Below are positions 1 to 12,520 of a stretch of DNA of 64,000 bases, piece by piece. The notes under the pieces were generated by a model, which did no database searches, had not been told where the DNA came from, and saw nothing but the letters and a program-made list of their open reading frames with translations. A program made the position numbers and the translations under genes. Origin of the DNA: Cristatella mucedo (taxonomy: Eukaryota; Bryozoa; Phylactolaemata; Cristatellidae); the NCBI GenBank assembly GCA_009760855.2, contig WPIO01000144.1, forward strand, positions 205,001 through 269,000. The letters are read 5' to 3'. Positions within the stretch are counted from its first letter, which is position 1. Every line of letters begins with the position of its first letter.

Positions 1-3000
1 AAGCACGCGCGGGTACGGATGCAGGTGCGGTTTTATTTTCAATATAAGTATCTAAAAATTAATATCAGTGGTTATGTAGCCGAGTTTATGGGTACTAGCC
101 TATTCCCGCTAGTGCGCACCTGCTATTTACGCCGGCCTGGGTCGCTACACAGGGCGCTCCTGGCAACAGTGGCGCGAGGGTGATCGTCCGAGTATATAAA
201 ACTTTATAGAACACACACGCACGCACTAAACAAAGGTAAACTAGAAAATTCTACCGGGAGAATCCTACACACAACAATCAGTAGGGGCGCGAGATGAAGC
301 CGCAAGTGGGTGCAAACGTTTCAGTTGTTCAATCGGCTTCCGGAGTCCCAACGTCAAACCGGCTCCGTTCCAAGAGTACAAGCTTACACCGTCAAAGATC
401 CGGCTAGCTGCGTCAGTTCTTGAACTGTCGAGTCAACGCCTACCCAGTAGAGAGGTTCCACCGAAAAGGGTCGAGCACGCCGACCCAAGGTCTGGTTCTC
501 GGGCCTCTGGGAGCCGACCCCGGAATTTGCCCTTCCTCGGCTAGGCGACGCCCAGCTCGACATAGCAATCTTCAGTAGCTCCATTTACACTGTGGCTGCA
601 CAGCTGCAGAGCTTGCGGGTTTATTTGCACGGGGATCGAAAGCACGCTCTCTGAAGCATATTTGACTTCAGCCAAACCAGAGCGATAGCAGGGGCAGAAG
701 CATATGGTAGGACACGTGGCCAGATTAGATGCAATTTCAGAGAGTCAGACGTGATGCGGGGCAAAGCGATGGAAAATAAGACAACGAGTGACGGGAGTTA
801 AATTCGACGTTCTCTCTGCTTGAACGGCGAGCCAGTGTAGCTCCCAGAGGCTTATACTGATTTTTGTATTGCGTGAATTCAAGACTTTTCCTAAGTGAAT
901 ACAGCACTTCACACACGCCGCAAAGCATTGATTCGTCCGAGGAACTGCGGCCAAACTGTGGGAACAGTTTTTCGTCTTCCCTCTGACTATTAATACATCA
1001 TCGAGCTGTGTAATTTCGAATATAATTGCATCTCTTCCTACGTCCCTATAAACAGAAGCCACTTAAAATTCGCTGGCCGTCGATGACCAATAAGGAAGAG
1101 AGTCAGCGAAATTCCCATATATGAATGCGTGCTAAAAAACCCTTCCCATAGTAGAAAGTAAAAATTAAATTTAGATTGATTTTAAAATGACTAATATCCT
1201 GTCCAGAACGTTCTTAATAACCTTTGACTTAAGTAATTTTCGGTTTCCAGCTGGCGCTGATCAATGGGTGATGAGCTTGCATGAAGACAGATGTGACTAA
1301 ACAGATTCGGGTTTCCAGTTGAAGGTTAAATTTCATTATAATTTCATAAGATTTTGATCAATTTTTTCTATAGCAACATTATTATAAGCTATTTTGAAAT
1401 TTTCCATTAGTCTTCTTTTGTGAGTTTCCTATGCTAAGAAAGAACTACAGAATTCCCAATCAATAAGACTGGCTTAACAGCTAGGTTTGCAGACATTGAT
1501 TCACCGTGAATTCCTCCGCAGTTTAGGCTAATAAAGCATGATATGCATGGAAGCAGTCATCTCGCCTTTGCTCTCATACAGTTGAAACCTTTGGTGAACT
1601 GGGCCTTCATTTTGCATGCGCAGAAAGTCGAGAATTCCCTTTGAGGCGTCTGTCAACACTAACATTGACTTTGCATTGTTCATGTCGTTCCTTAAGGCGC
1701 ATCTGTTCCGCTCAGCTTCCTCATCGCCCCAGTGAACCTGTCTCTCTTTTTTTATCTCGTCTGCGGTGCGGCGCTTTCACGTGTGCGCATGATTCGTGGC
1801 GCATGTTTCACTAACAAACTCGGGAAAGCAGCAAAATAGTCTCATAGCAGTTTTCAATTCAAGCTTTGCGACATTTATTTAAATCTGTAACCCATGCCGT
1901 CTCTAGGAAATGCATTGCTTTGGTAGTATTCCCCCATCGACACTATAGTCGTAATGCAGCACTCGTTGAAATCCTGGTCAGCAACAGAATGCACTCTAAC
2001 GTGCCAACAGCAATGCAATCATCTCAAACGTTCCACGAGCATTGCTGCCATCTCGAACACGAGAGCTCGCCGCCTGCGGACTCGCTTCGCTGAGTCACAG
2101 CTGACAACGCTGCGCCATCTTGGCGCGCATGATGGAAGGATGTCATCTTTCCGCGTGGTGATGCAAGGGTAAATTTGCTCGCTTTAATTGGCAGAGATTA
2201 CCGCAGATGGCTGCAATGATCTCAAAGATCCCGCTAGCATAACGATAATCTCAAGCGTCCTGAGGGCGTCGTGGTTGGTTGGAAAGAAGTAGATAAATCT
2301 CCAACATTAGAAAGCTTAGTTTTGTACTTTGGCATATAGAGTGAAAAACTAAAATCGCAATCTACAAAATATCCCACGAATGCATTTTGTGGCGAAACTG
2401 GATTCGCTTAATTAGGTTAAGTTGATAGAGGACTAGACAGAACGCTAAAGCTAATCTGTAACTTTAATTAGAATTGTAACTGCCAAAGTATTTTCTGGAG
2501 TTGTTGTAAGCTGGACCGGTTGGCTGGCCCCGTCTGATTTGGCAGCGGTTTGACAAACGAGAAACAACGACTCAATAAATAGGCATGGATAAATTATGCT
2601 TTTGTACTTACAGTATACTCAGATTCAGCTTAATCTTTGACGATTGGCATTAGGAAAACGTGGGCTACATGCTGACCACTTATAAATGCATCGCATAGTA
2701 GCACAGCTGCAACTCCATTCAAATAGCGGCTGCTTGGAAGTTGCAGCACAGCAACTAAAACTCCGATGTATTTGGAAGACACGGGTTCCTCTTCAGCTGT
2801 CTTGCTGGAGTTCATTAGGTGGAAGGCTGTGATTTCAAGTAGAGCCCAATAACTTGATCCCTGTTCGCTGGCCGATCAACTGCTAGTTTTCTCTTTATTC
2901 TTAACCTGGAGCTATGTTTTCACTTTTTTGGTCTTTACCAATCTGGTGTGGGGGCTGGCTTGTTAGACAAGCTTTCTTAGCGTGCGAATAAAGTTAGGAG

Positions 3001-3396
3001 ATAGCCAGATATATCATGTCTCCTGTAAAAACTTCTATTCGTTCGCTGTCAATATAACAGATGGCTTGTGTATATTGCCTAGCGTTACATAACCCTAAAG
3101 CGTGCTGCTGTGCAGCATGCAACGAAAGTTATCAAGGCATTCGGAGATCTTAATGCGCAGGCGCTGGACTAAGCTTTCGCGCTAGGGCGTAGCTAATCCA
3201 TAGGCCTCTGCGCAGGGCTTCCGAAGGAAACTTTCGTCGCATGCAAATAAATTAAGGCCCAGATCTCCAAATATTTAAATTTATAGCATTCCATTATAAC
3301 TTGTGTAACTCACGGCTTTCGGGTACTCCGGCCTAAGTAATCAATCGTTAACAGTTGGCGTAACACTTCTTTTGAAGTACCCGAACCATATTATGC
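1..3396. other. No gene recognised
   Basis: I see no supported gene, RNA or named repeat here. The open frames are short, overlap on both strands and show no domain-like composition. Composition is mixed, with moderately GC-rich patches near 100-600 and 1700-2150. Confidence 0.5.
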
Positions 3397-3417
3397 ATGC
3401 TGAGAGTGTGCATATCT

Positions 3418-3494
3418 ACAATATATATATATATATATATATATATGCAATATATATATATATATATATATGCAATATATATATATATATACAT
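3418..3494. repeat. (AT)n microsatellite
   Basis: Three runs of alternating AT are separated by short 'gcaa' interruptions. Open frames across this stretch are repeat artefacts. Confidence 0.95.
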
Positions 3495-4240
3495 AATATG
3501 CATATTAACAATGTGCATATGGTCACTCTTCCTTTACAGTACAATTAAAGTGCCTAGAGAGGCATTCAGTTATTCAAGGATGCTAAACAAACGCATTACT
3601 GTTATTATTATTATCAGCAGTGGCAAACTTTTGAGAAGGAGTCTAAAAACGAGCATAACCATTTGAATATCACCCAGTGAATGACTCCTAGTATTTGTTG
3701 GCAAAGGAAGTGATCATCGACCAATATTATCAATTTTATCAATGTAACTTTTTCATATTTAGGGTGAGGCCATTTTTTTATAATTTCATCCCACCAATTT
3801 ACTTATGCACTATTTAAGTGGAGAGATTCTTGCATCTCATTGTTACAGCTGTATCAAATTGAGAAAAACGTAAAATTGTTATACCGCCTTAAGCTTGTTT
3901 ATGCAAAAGTACAAAACGTGCCTCCCAGTAGCTTTACATCAAGGACCGGATAGTAGACATGGCTTGAAAAATATTTTACCGCAAAAATTCCCAGGAAACT
4001 GACTTAAAATGGTTATACAATTTGGCAAGAACACGTTGAAATATAAAATACTTTTTTATTTGAGGTCGAGTAGTTCTTCTGATGCAATCTTCATAGGTTT
4101 GTACTCCGGCCGTTGCACTCTTTAGGACACCCAAAGCGTGTGGCTAGATTGGAAGACTTTGTTCTTCTAATAAGATAAATAATAAATAAATAGTAATATA
4201 ATTCTGATAGGCCGTACTTTTGCATGACCGTCACTGTGTG
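3495..4240. other. No gene recognised, AT-rich
   Basis: AT-rich sequence with a short (att)n run near 3603-3615. Nothing else could be assigned. Confidence 0.5.
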
Positions 4241-4244
4241 CTCG

Positions 4245-5060
4245 AAATTTAGGTGTTGTCTTAGAAAGCTGCCAACATTTTGAAAGCTTACTTAAGAAGA
4301 CTGCTTCTACAGTTAGCCATCACGTCCGATTACTATCTATGATTAGGAACTGTTGTCCACTTTATCTATCAAAACTTTTACCTAGCTCCCCGGATCTGTC
4401 TCAGCAAGATTGTTGCAGTTCCGCTTTGGCTGGGCTACCAAAAAAGCCACTAGGCCGCTGCAGCTGATGATGAATGTGGTTGCAAGGGCGGCCAACTAGT
4501 TCCAGAGTTTTGTGTCTCCTTTGCGGAAAGAGATTCGATGTTTGTCGGTTGATCATCGGATACAGAGCAAAGGTTCTTACGCTGACCCACAAGGCCCAGG
4601 CCATGGCTTGGCTCCTCCATACCGAGCTGAACTGCTGCAACAGTTTCAGCTTCCTCATGCTCACAAGGTTTGGCCTACGTATATTAAATTAGCCGTTTCA
4701 TTTCTTCGCTTAAAGACCATTGGCGGCAGAAGCTTTAGTTCTGCAGATTCTAGAGTATGAAACTCACTTCCACGATACTTACGCAACAACAATTAGTCTC
4801 CTGCTGCATACTTGCTGCCGGCTACGGCACATCCTTTCCAGCCGTCCTGAGCTGTTACTTGCATATTACTCACTACCTCAACTGCTCTTCCGACTCTGCT
4901 ATGCTTCCCACATTCTCTTTGTTTCGTGAGATGAATTCTTCTGTAAATGCGTACTAAAAGTCGCTCATGCTGTGGGCGTGCTATAAAAATTTCTCCTGCG
5001 TAACACCCACATAGTCGTTGTGACTTAGTAGACTTACGGACGGTAATACGTGCAAAATAC
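4245..5060 (+). mobile_element. LINE family 2, 3' part, degenerate
   Basis: Broken reading frames match the C-terminal region downstream of the reverse transcriptase of an L2/CR1-like LINE. There is a 'GLPKK' stretch, then 'YRAKVLTLTHKAQAM' (compare 'QSKVLTLTHKARHGLAPSYLAELL' split across the better copy at 41.2-41.9 kb). The copy ends with the family 2 terminus, 'taacacccacatagt' then 'ttacggacgg'. Stops and frameshifts show it is dead. Confidence 0.7.
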
Positions 5061-5084
5061 AGCTGATTGAACAGTCTCTTTTGT

Positions 5085-5225
5085 ATAGCGACAGAAGAGC
5101 CTTGACGGCTATCGCCACCGCTTGAAGTGGCAATAAAGGATTGTCCACCTCAGGATTCGAACGCACGACCTCCGGCCGAGGTCGTGAAAAGCAACCGCTT
5201 TACCTAGTGCCATCACGGCTCACAA
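5085..5225 (-). mobile_element. tRNA-derived SINE-A
   Basis: On the minus strand it starts 'gagccgtgatggcactagg' (A-box-like), followed by a B-box-like 'cgttcgaatcc'. It ends in the family tail 'tctgtcgctatacaaaag'. The same order of parts recurs at 14.4, 23.3, 32.1, 36.4, 57.2 and 62.8 kb. The A and B boxes imply RNA polymerase III transcription of the ancestral element. Confidence 0.75.
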
Positions 5226-5337
5226 ACATCCATACATACACACATACATGCCTACATACATACATACATACATGCACACACACACACATATTTACTTACA
5301 TATGTACGTACATACACACACATGCATACACTCATGC

Positions 5338-5371
<34 letters not shown>

Positions 5372-5510
5372 TCATATATACATAAATACATACATATATG
5401 CCTACACCCATAAACACACACATACGCACACACACACGCACACACACACACACACACACACGCACACACACGCACACACACACACGCACACACACACACA
5501 TACATAAATT
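5226..5510. repeat. (CATA)n / (AT)n / (CA)n microsatellite cluster
   Basis: Compound simple repeat: (cata)n-rich, then an (at)n run at 5338-5367, then (ca)n with cg interruptions to about 5500. Confidence 0.95.
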
Positions 5511-5624
5511 TATGTTATGCAGCCTCCCACCCTGCAACCTCCGTTAGGGGCACATTCTTGTCGTACTGCGTGTGGTACTAATAAGTTGATCTTACATCCT
5601 GCTTTTTTATTACTATATTGATAT

Positions 5625-5712
5625 GCTCCCTTTGCAGCAAATTTAAAGCGCCTGAAGGGATTGATTTCTCTGAAGGCTCTTTATCAAGTGCGTTATTATT
5701 ATTATTATTATG
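5625..5712 (+). mobile_element. LINE family 1, 3' terminal fragment
   Basis: Contains 'tttgcagcaaatttaaagcg' and the terminal 'ctctttatcaagtgcgttatt' followed by (att)n. This is the 3' end shared with copies at 9.7, 19.6, 20.9 and 56.1 kb. Only the last ~90 bp is present, as expected from extreme 5' truncation. Confidence 0.8.
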
Positions 5713-7078
5713 CTGTTTTATATTGTTTAAGGTTCGACGCTAAGGCAACCGGATTACTTAACCTTATAGTTATTTGATCGCAAGAAATCGTCACTCTTAT
5801 CTCCTAGAGATGACAGCTAGCGATGATTTGTGGCAGCTCCCGAGTGGGGGGGGGGGTCGCGCAGTTATCAGAAAAATCCTACCGGAAGGTAGCAAGCGGT
5901 TCTTTAGCTAGCTGCTAGAAAAAGCGACAGATCATTAATATGAACCAACTCGAATTAATGCAAAGGGTGAACCAAAATGGTGGCTCAAAAGAGGTCAGAC
6001 TCGTAACAACAAAGTGAGCTCGTTTGACGTCAATATTGCTTCTTTTTATTCTATAGTTATCGCCACGAATTAAGTGCATCGCGAATACCAGCCCCGCCTC
6101 CTTCGATGTCCACTCCGCCGGAGGTCACTTACAACAAGCAGTCTAAGCGCTCGCCCAGTGTACCCATAGCGCGTTTGACACCTGCTCGGGGCCACGAAGC
6201 TAGCAGCCGCACTGACCAGAGCCCGGTGCGGCGCGGCAGTAGAGCGTGCTACTCGCACGACGCGAGAGCCAAGCGGGCACTGGCTAAGCTTCACCTCTTC
6301 CTGCGAGCCCTCGGTGAGCCGCTGTCACGTCTACAACCTACACCTGTAACTGCCAACTTAGCTGAACTGCATTTGCCATCGCGACTGTAGCAGAGATGCA
6401 AGGAGAACAAAATCGTGGCCTAAAATTGGGCATTCACGCGTATAGCGAACGTGGACAAAGTCTTCCGCCGGTCGCAGTATTAATGACCCGCAGCCTTAGC
6501 TGACTTAACAGCCTCATTTTCATGGCGGCAGAGGAGCCTTCATAGCTATTTCCTCACGCACTGCAGGACTTGAACTCACGACCCGGGTTGTGCCGAGCTA
6601 GCACCTTACGTCCTGAACTAAGACCAGGGGCCAATGGCCTTAAAGTTGGTCCCTGATTTTGAACTGGAGACCGCCGACGGCATAGCGGCAATGCGTTGGC
6701 ACTTGAGCGGCACAATATTTATTTATGTAACTGGATCCAAGCACGACGCGGCCGCTGTGCACTCGTGACGAGAGATTCTCGACCGGGCCGAAACAAGCAG
6801 GCGAGCTTCTCTGCAAGTCAGCGAGCCATTTGGCTGAGCCTTCAGCTGCATGAAGCTTTAACAAGTCCGCCTCAAGTCGCGCGTCGTGACGCTAGAGAAC
6901 GCGCGCTTGCAAAGGCGCACGATTTTGTTTATAAACTCCACCTCAATCACTTCGTGTTTAGTCGGGAAGGCCTAAAGGCAGCGAGTTATAGAAGTCGTGT
7001 AGAGATGTCGCAAATTCATGGAGCAGCTTCGGTGAGGTATTCCATATACAACCAAACTCAAAGCCTTGCAGTGTTACT
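5713..7078. other. Unassigned, possible SINE remnant near 6500-6640
   Basis: No gene recognised. On the minus strand 6500-6640 reads like a degenerate tRNA-derived SINE, with 'aaggctcctctgccgcc' and a B-box-like stretch. There is a poly(G) run of about 11 at 5848. The longest open frames (6106-6390, 6696-7121) show no domain. Confidence 0.4.
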
Positions 7079-7104
7079 TTTATATATATATATATATATA
7101 TATT
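7079..7104. repeat. (AT)n microsatellite
   Basis: Alternating AT run embedded in AT-rich sequence. Confidence 0.9.
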
Positions 7105-7639
7105 ATAATTATATATCATAGAATTGTTTTATAATATTTATATTTATAAATGGACTTAAGAAGATCGCTGGAGCACATACCACCAGAAACGCCTATTGGG
7201 TTACTGCTAGCATCAAATCCAGTTTTGTTCTTTCAATCAGATAAGTGCTGTATCGCCGCAGAACTGCAGCTATCACGCCTAAGCAAGACGGTGGGTGTTC
7301 AAGTAGGATTAAGTGACCGATAGACGGTATCACTACGTACCAAAGGAGCCCGGGGAATTCGAAGAAAGACGCCACCTAAATCCTGGCAGGGTTGGTATAC
7401 GCTCAAACAGTGTTGACTCTGCGTAGAGGTTTGCCGTTAGCTGCTGGATTTTAAGTTTAGCTCCAAGTTTGAAAAAAGTTCTGAAACTACTCGCTGCAGC
7501 ATTTTTTACAGGAGCGGCAGTGAGGAGGCAGCTGAGTTGAAGGCGCCGCTGGCGAGTAGTCCAACATGATGCTACCTTGAGCGTGACGCCTTTTTTGGCC
7601 TTTTACGCCTAGCTGAAAAGCCCGAGATAAAGTTTGATT

Positions 7640-8050
7640 CGCCGAATAACTACCCACCGCCGTCTGGGCAAGCAGTCGCCGTAGCAATCGCCGATTCCAG
7701 CATTGGCGCTCGAACGCCACGCTGAAGCGATCCAGGCTGCCAGGCGGCCGCCCGAGCGACTGTACAAAACGCGCTTTCGCGCCAGCCGACAGACATCCCC
7801 GATGCGGGAGCGCGAGATCGCACGAGACGCCAGCGCTTCGCCGTTCCGGGCTGCATTAGAGACGCGCGTTCACGCGGACGCTGCAGCGGGCCAGCGCGCG
7901 ATCGCTCGACCGGGCGCAAACCGGTCGCAGCTGCCCAGCCTCCGACTCGAACGCGCTAAACCTCGTCAACCAATCGCCGCCATGTTTATTGCAACGGCCC
8001 ATAAACCGACAGCAGCGAAATAAACTCCGCTGGGCCATAAACTGGCAGCG
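7640..8050. promoter_or_regulatory. CpG-rich stretch, possible promoter
   Basis: Unusually dense in CG dinucleotides compared with its flanks. It contains a CCAAT motif directly followed by 'cgccgccatgttt', which resembles a YY1-type promoter element (GCCATNTT). A partly repeated 'gggccataaac' / 'ggcccataaac' pair follows at about 7996-8042. No convincing exon is attached, so promoter function is inference from composition and motifs only. Confidence 0.3.
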
Positions 8051-9290
8051 GTGGGAATAGCCAGACCGTAAAAGGCCACCGGCCCTACGCTATTAATAGC
8101 AAAGCCTTAGATCAGCCACAAGATGAAGAGAAAGCGACAGGGGAAATGCTGCACACGTCGCCGCCCAGAATGACTGACGAAGTGTCGCTTTGTATCCCGG
8201 TTTATAAGGTATTGGTCATTGGCTACGACACGTACCTGATGATAATGACGCATGAAAAGCTCAACGATCTCAAGCGACTTGTCATTAAGAAGGCAATATT
8301 TAAAGTTAAAAAAGTAAGTTAACTTAAATATACTATCTCCTCGGGTCCTCAAACGAGAAGGCAGACGATGCCCGAAGCTCACGGGACTGTCGACAAACAC
8401 GTCAGTGCAGTAAGAGCTAGAGAAAAGAAAGAGAAAGTCTTAATTTATTTATTAATTAAAAATAAAACTTAAATTCCCAAAATTAACTGTCGAACGTAGG
8501 TTTCGAAATGCAGCGCGCTGCATGTATTGCCCATGCAGCGCGCTGGCGGTCGTAGACTTTCTTTGCTTGTTTTTTAACTGCGCCGGTTGCGATGTAGCAG
8601 GCAAGCGGACCTGGCCTCTGAAGAGCTTGAATAGAAGTATAGGCACTAGTAATTAATGATGCTCTGACAATAGGAACGTGAGCCCAGGTTGGACGACAAG
8701 ACATTATCTTAATACGTGTTTTTCTATATCTGAGAGCTCCGCGTGTAACGGTGCACGGCAGAAGCTTCCTCGGTTGGCATAGTCTCCACTCGCTGTAGAA
8801 CGACATTTATTCAAAGCAACAGCCGAGGATCTCTCCAGACAGCTCGTTGCATGCAAACCGCCACCGGGTGGCTACCATATTACACCCGCACAGCGTATAA
8901 CAATTAGAACGACTCTCGCTGCTACGCACGCAGCGAGCGATGCACGAACTCAACCCGCGAAACGCCACCAATGAAGCCTACTTATTACTGGCGCCATGTG
9001 GCCCGGCAAAGGCAAATTAGCGGCGTTAAGAGGCTGCAATCGAGTGGCTTTCTCTGACCACGTGACTTTCGTCTACTGACCAATGAAATAGACATCAAAC
9101 CAGCTGGCGAGGATAGAAAGCTCCAGCAGCCAGGATTTAGAGCCAATCGGTTTATCTGGGACCGCACTGATCCGTTTGTTTAATGCTCTCATCTGGAATG
9201 CCTGACTTGGGTCGAGTCTCTGCATTTGGCTCGGCTCGGTCTCGCTGAAGCCTTCGATTGGGCATTGCTAAAATCTCCGGGCTTCTTTAG
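8051..9290. other. No gene recognised
   Basis: No gene or named repeat could be supported. Short open frames on both strands lack domain features. Confidence 0.45.
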
Positions 9291-9830
9291 ACAAGGATAC
9301 CGCGTCAAAGTTGGACCATGCATTTGTGACATCCCGTCTTGACTTCTGCAACTCACTGCTTGCTGGCCTACCGGCATGTGCAATCAGGCGATTACAGCAG
9401 GTGCAAAACTCCGCAGCTATAGGCTTGTCTGTCGTGAGCGTCGCAGCTGCCACATCGCACCACTTCTCGCCCACCTGTACTGGCTACCAGTCAAGCAACG
9501 CACCGACTTCAAGGTTTTATTGCTAACTTTTAAGTCACTTCATTCTTTGGCTCCAGCCTATCTCTCGGATACTATACTATACTATACTATACTCCCCCAC
9601 CAGGCCAAGCATCGTACAACCCATTTTTTTGAATCCAACAGTTTACCACTAACCACACTTGCATGCTGACCCTGTGCATGTTACCCTTTACCATGTTATT
9701 CATGTTGTTAATCAACCATGATATTACTCACCATTCAATCGCGTTTCCCTTTGCAGCAAATTTAAAGTGCCTACAAAAAGATTAAGTTCTCTGATGGTGC
9801 TTTATCAAGTGCATTATTATTATTATTATT
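9290..9830 (+). mobile_element. LINE family 1, 3' fragment
   Basis: Encodes the LINE C-terminal region with frame breaks: 'DHAFVTSRLDFCNSLLAGLP', then 'SLHSLAPAYLSDT'. The 3' UTR has 'tttgcagcaaatttaaagtg' and the tail 'ctttatcaagtgcattatta'. A (ctata)n pentanucleotide run at about 9567-9592 interrupts the coding region where sister copies read 'gatctactcccccac'. Confidence 0.9.
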
Positions 9831-9899
9831 AACTGATTTATTTGACTTCGTGAGCGCACTTCGTCTCGCCGGAGCTTCACTGGCACTTCATTGAGACGG

Positions 9900-10650
9900 T
9901 TAAAATCGTGTCTCAAAGGGAACTTGCACCTTTTTCTAGTGCTGAATACATTCATGTAAGAAGTTATTTAAGTACGCTATCCCTGGGGATATGTGCTCGG
10001 TCCTGTTCTTTTCGTAATCTATACCTTCCCTCCTGCTGATTTAATTACCAAGCTCAATCAATGCTAATATTTTAATGTCAGTGGAAAACACCTGGACATT
10101 TTTTTTTATTTTTTGCTGACTTCGATTATGATGTCAGAATCTGCTAATTTCATTTCAGCATATATTACTGATATTCTCAGTCGCAAGTCAGATCACTTTA
10201 TCATTTATCAAGATAATAATGCTCACTTAACAATAATTTAACCAGTAACACAAGGAAATTGGACCGTGCCCTTAAAATAGGCTCTTTCGCAATATCGCCC
10301 CCAAATAATCGCACCCACTCAGTGCGCCGTGTTTCAAGCTATCTTACACTACATAAATACATTAGCACTACCGTCAAGCATATACACTTCAAGCCATTTA
10401 TCATAGCGTGGATTCTGGCTCGCTTAGACAATGCTACCACAGCCATTCCGGTCAACGCATTTGCGATATCCATTCTAATCTTCTGTAACTCGCACGTCGC
10501 AGATCTGTCTTCCTACCTTTCCAATAACACGCTTGCAGTTGCGGCTAACATTGACAGCCAGGAAGTATCTGTATAAACGTCACACCCGTCTGTCGAATGA
10601 CAATACTTCTCACTAACTTAAACTGGCCATCCATCAAGCAACGTATCATA
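9900..10650 (+). mobile_element. LINE family 1, internal RT fragment, degenerate
   Basis: Translated pieces parallel the better family 1 copies: 'LFFVIYTFPPADLI' (compare '[13 protein letters not shown]' at 63.5 kb) and 'LDRALKIGSFAISP' (compare 'LERLTLKIGSASISP' at 20.1 kb). Many substitutions and stops make this one of the oldest copies in the window. Confidence 0.7.
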
Positions 10651-10664
10651 ACAACACTTATAAT

Positions 10665-11290
10665 TATAATAACCTTGACATTCCGAGCTCAGAGAACACA
10701 ATCTCTTTCAAGCCACTTGACATTTGCTGCAAAGGAAGCACGATTGAATGGTTAGTGGTAGCATGCTCAATAAACAACACGAATAGCAATATTAGGGGTG
10801 ACATGCACAGGACCAGCATGTAAATATGGTTATTGGAAGCATGCACAGTGTCAGCACGCATAAGGACATGAATGACGAATCACACCAGCCCTCTAAATTC
10901 CGCGAAAAATAGATACGCTTGTATTTTTATTTTAACAGTGGTCAAGTTAGAGGGCGTCGTGACGCTTGTCGTAAGCCAATTCCAGGATTTAGGAGCATAC
11001 AAACTAAAGGCCTGACCTCCAAAAGATTTGAGCCTCCTACGGGGTATAGATAAACGATTAGATTCCCAAATGCCAGAGATATGATAGTTAGTCCGGTGGG
11101 GGAGTAGATCTGATAGGTAAGCTGGAGCCCAAGAATAAAGAGACCTAACAGTGAGTGACAAAACCTTGAAGTCAATGCGTTGCTTTACTTGGAACCAGTG
11201 CAGGTCGGCGAGAAGTGGTGTGATGTGGCAATTGCGACACTCACGACAGACAAGTCTAAGGACGGTACCTAAATCTTTTTTGAGGACTAA
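10665..11290 (-). mobile_element. LINE family 1, 3' fragment
   Basis: Minus-strand reading gives 'SLYSWAPAYLSDLLPHR', 'LKSFGGQAFSLYAPKSW' and a family 1 3' UTR at the low-coordinate end. It is 5' truncated and carries frame breaks. Confidence 0.85.
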
Positions 11291-11612
11291 AGTCTTAAGG
11301 CGCTGAACGAGTCATTCAGCTGCTGCACTCCGGCTCTCCTAATTATGTACGCAACAACTACTCTCCTGCTGCCGACTGTGGCTCAGCCTTTTCAGCGGTC
11401 CCGTGCTGCTACTTCTATGCTACTCACTGCCTCAACTGCTCTCGTGACTCTGCTATGCTTCCCACTTTCTCTTTGCTGTGTGAGATGAAGTTTTGTGGCT
11501 ATCGAATGCATACCGAAAACCGATAAGGCTGTGCGTGCTCTATACAATATTCTCCTGCGTAACACCCACATAGTCTTTGTGGCTTTGCGGAGTTACAGAC
11601 GGAGATACATAC
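11290..11612 (+). mobile_element. LINE family 2, 3' end
   Basis: Matches the family 2 terminus at 59.7-60.0 kb: 'ctgaacgagtcattcagctg', 'ctcactgcctcaactgctct', then 'gttacagacggagataca'. It is followed directly by an (acat)n tail. Confidence 0.8.
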
Positions 11613-11753
11613 ATACATAAATACATACATTCATACATACATACATGCATACATACATACATGCATACATGCATGCATACATACATTCATACATGCATGC
11701 GTGCATGCATGCATGTATACATACATAATACACATAATACATAATACACATAT
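11607..11753. repeat. (ACAT)n microsatellite
   Basis: Tetranucleotide run, probably grown from the family 2 LINE tail. It abuts the left edge of duplication unit U1. Confidence 0.9.
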
Positions 11754-11756
11754 GAG

Positions 11757-12199
11757 TTTATCCGGTGTGCCACGAATCGTTCCAGTGTGTCTTTGATAGC
11801 AATGATAGAAGAGAGAGTTGGCGGAAGTTGCTCAAACACTTTTGATCTAGTGTTGCTTTCTTGAGTAGTAGCCTGACTACGGCCTTTCTGAGAGGTTGCT
11901 GGGACACGACCTGAGGCTAACGGCCTATGAATGATGCTAGTTTTGCGTGGCAGCACCAGATTAGTGCATTTTAGAAGCAGGACAGTGGGAATAGGGTTCA
12001 AAGGACGTGTCGTCTTTTTGTATTCGGATTTGAACTTTAGGATGAGGTCACTATTGACCTCCTTGAATGTAAACTTTGAGGTGCTGCAAGGAATTGAGGG
12101 ACGGAATTCCTGAGGTTTTAATTTCGGTTTACTGAACTCAAATCCAACGTCGTCCACAGTCTCTGGCGCAGTCTCACTTTTGACGACGACCAATCGCAA
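11757..12199 (-). mobile_element. LINE family 1, EN-RT linker and RT start (U1)
   Basis: The minus-strand frame contains 'LNPIPTVLLLKCTN', the 'DPIP..LLK' motif that precedes reverse transcriptase in L2/CR1-like LINEs. It is followed in shifted frames by 'LLKKATL' and 'NFRPLSLL'-type RT motif 1 sequence. It ends abruptly at 'INSY', where the duplication unit begins. Copies occur at 21020-21468 (-) and 27564-28010 (+). It is truncated at both ends and frameshifted. Confidence 0.85.
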
Positions 12200-12391
12200 A
12201 CACTACATGCTAGACGCTATTCACGACCGTGTGAACCTGAGAGGAAGCAGCTGCTGGCCGCGGTAATCGCAAAAGCGCGGTGAAAATGTGCCCAGGTCGA
12301 CGAGAGCGACATTGTCTGCTAGTTCGACGAGGTCCAGCTTGTCGGAGAGGGCACACTGTAAGATGAAAATCGCGAAGTTGGCTCCGACTGT

Positions 12392-12520
12392 CAGCTCGCA
12401 TTGGGCACGCTGGCGACCGCTCGTTACGTCAGTCAGCTCGCATTGGGCACGCTGGCGACAGCTCGTTACGTCAGTCAGCTCGCATTGGGTACCTGGACGA
12501 CAGCTCGTTACGACGCGGCA
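12392..12520. repeat. 42-bp minisatellite, 3 units (U1)
   Basis: Units begin 'cagctcgcattgggcacgct' with period 42 (12392, 12434, 12476); the last unit is diverged. Paralogous arrays are at 21661 (3 units), 30298 (4 units) and, inverted, at about 27250-27375 (3 units). Confidence 0.9.

Noticed and set aside
12392-12520. A CRISPR-like array
   Set aside because: Units are head-to-tail 42-bp repeats with no unique spacers, in animal DNA.
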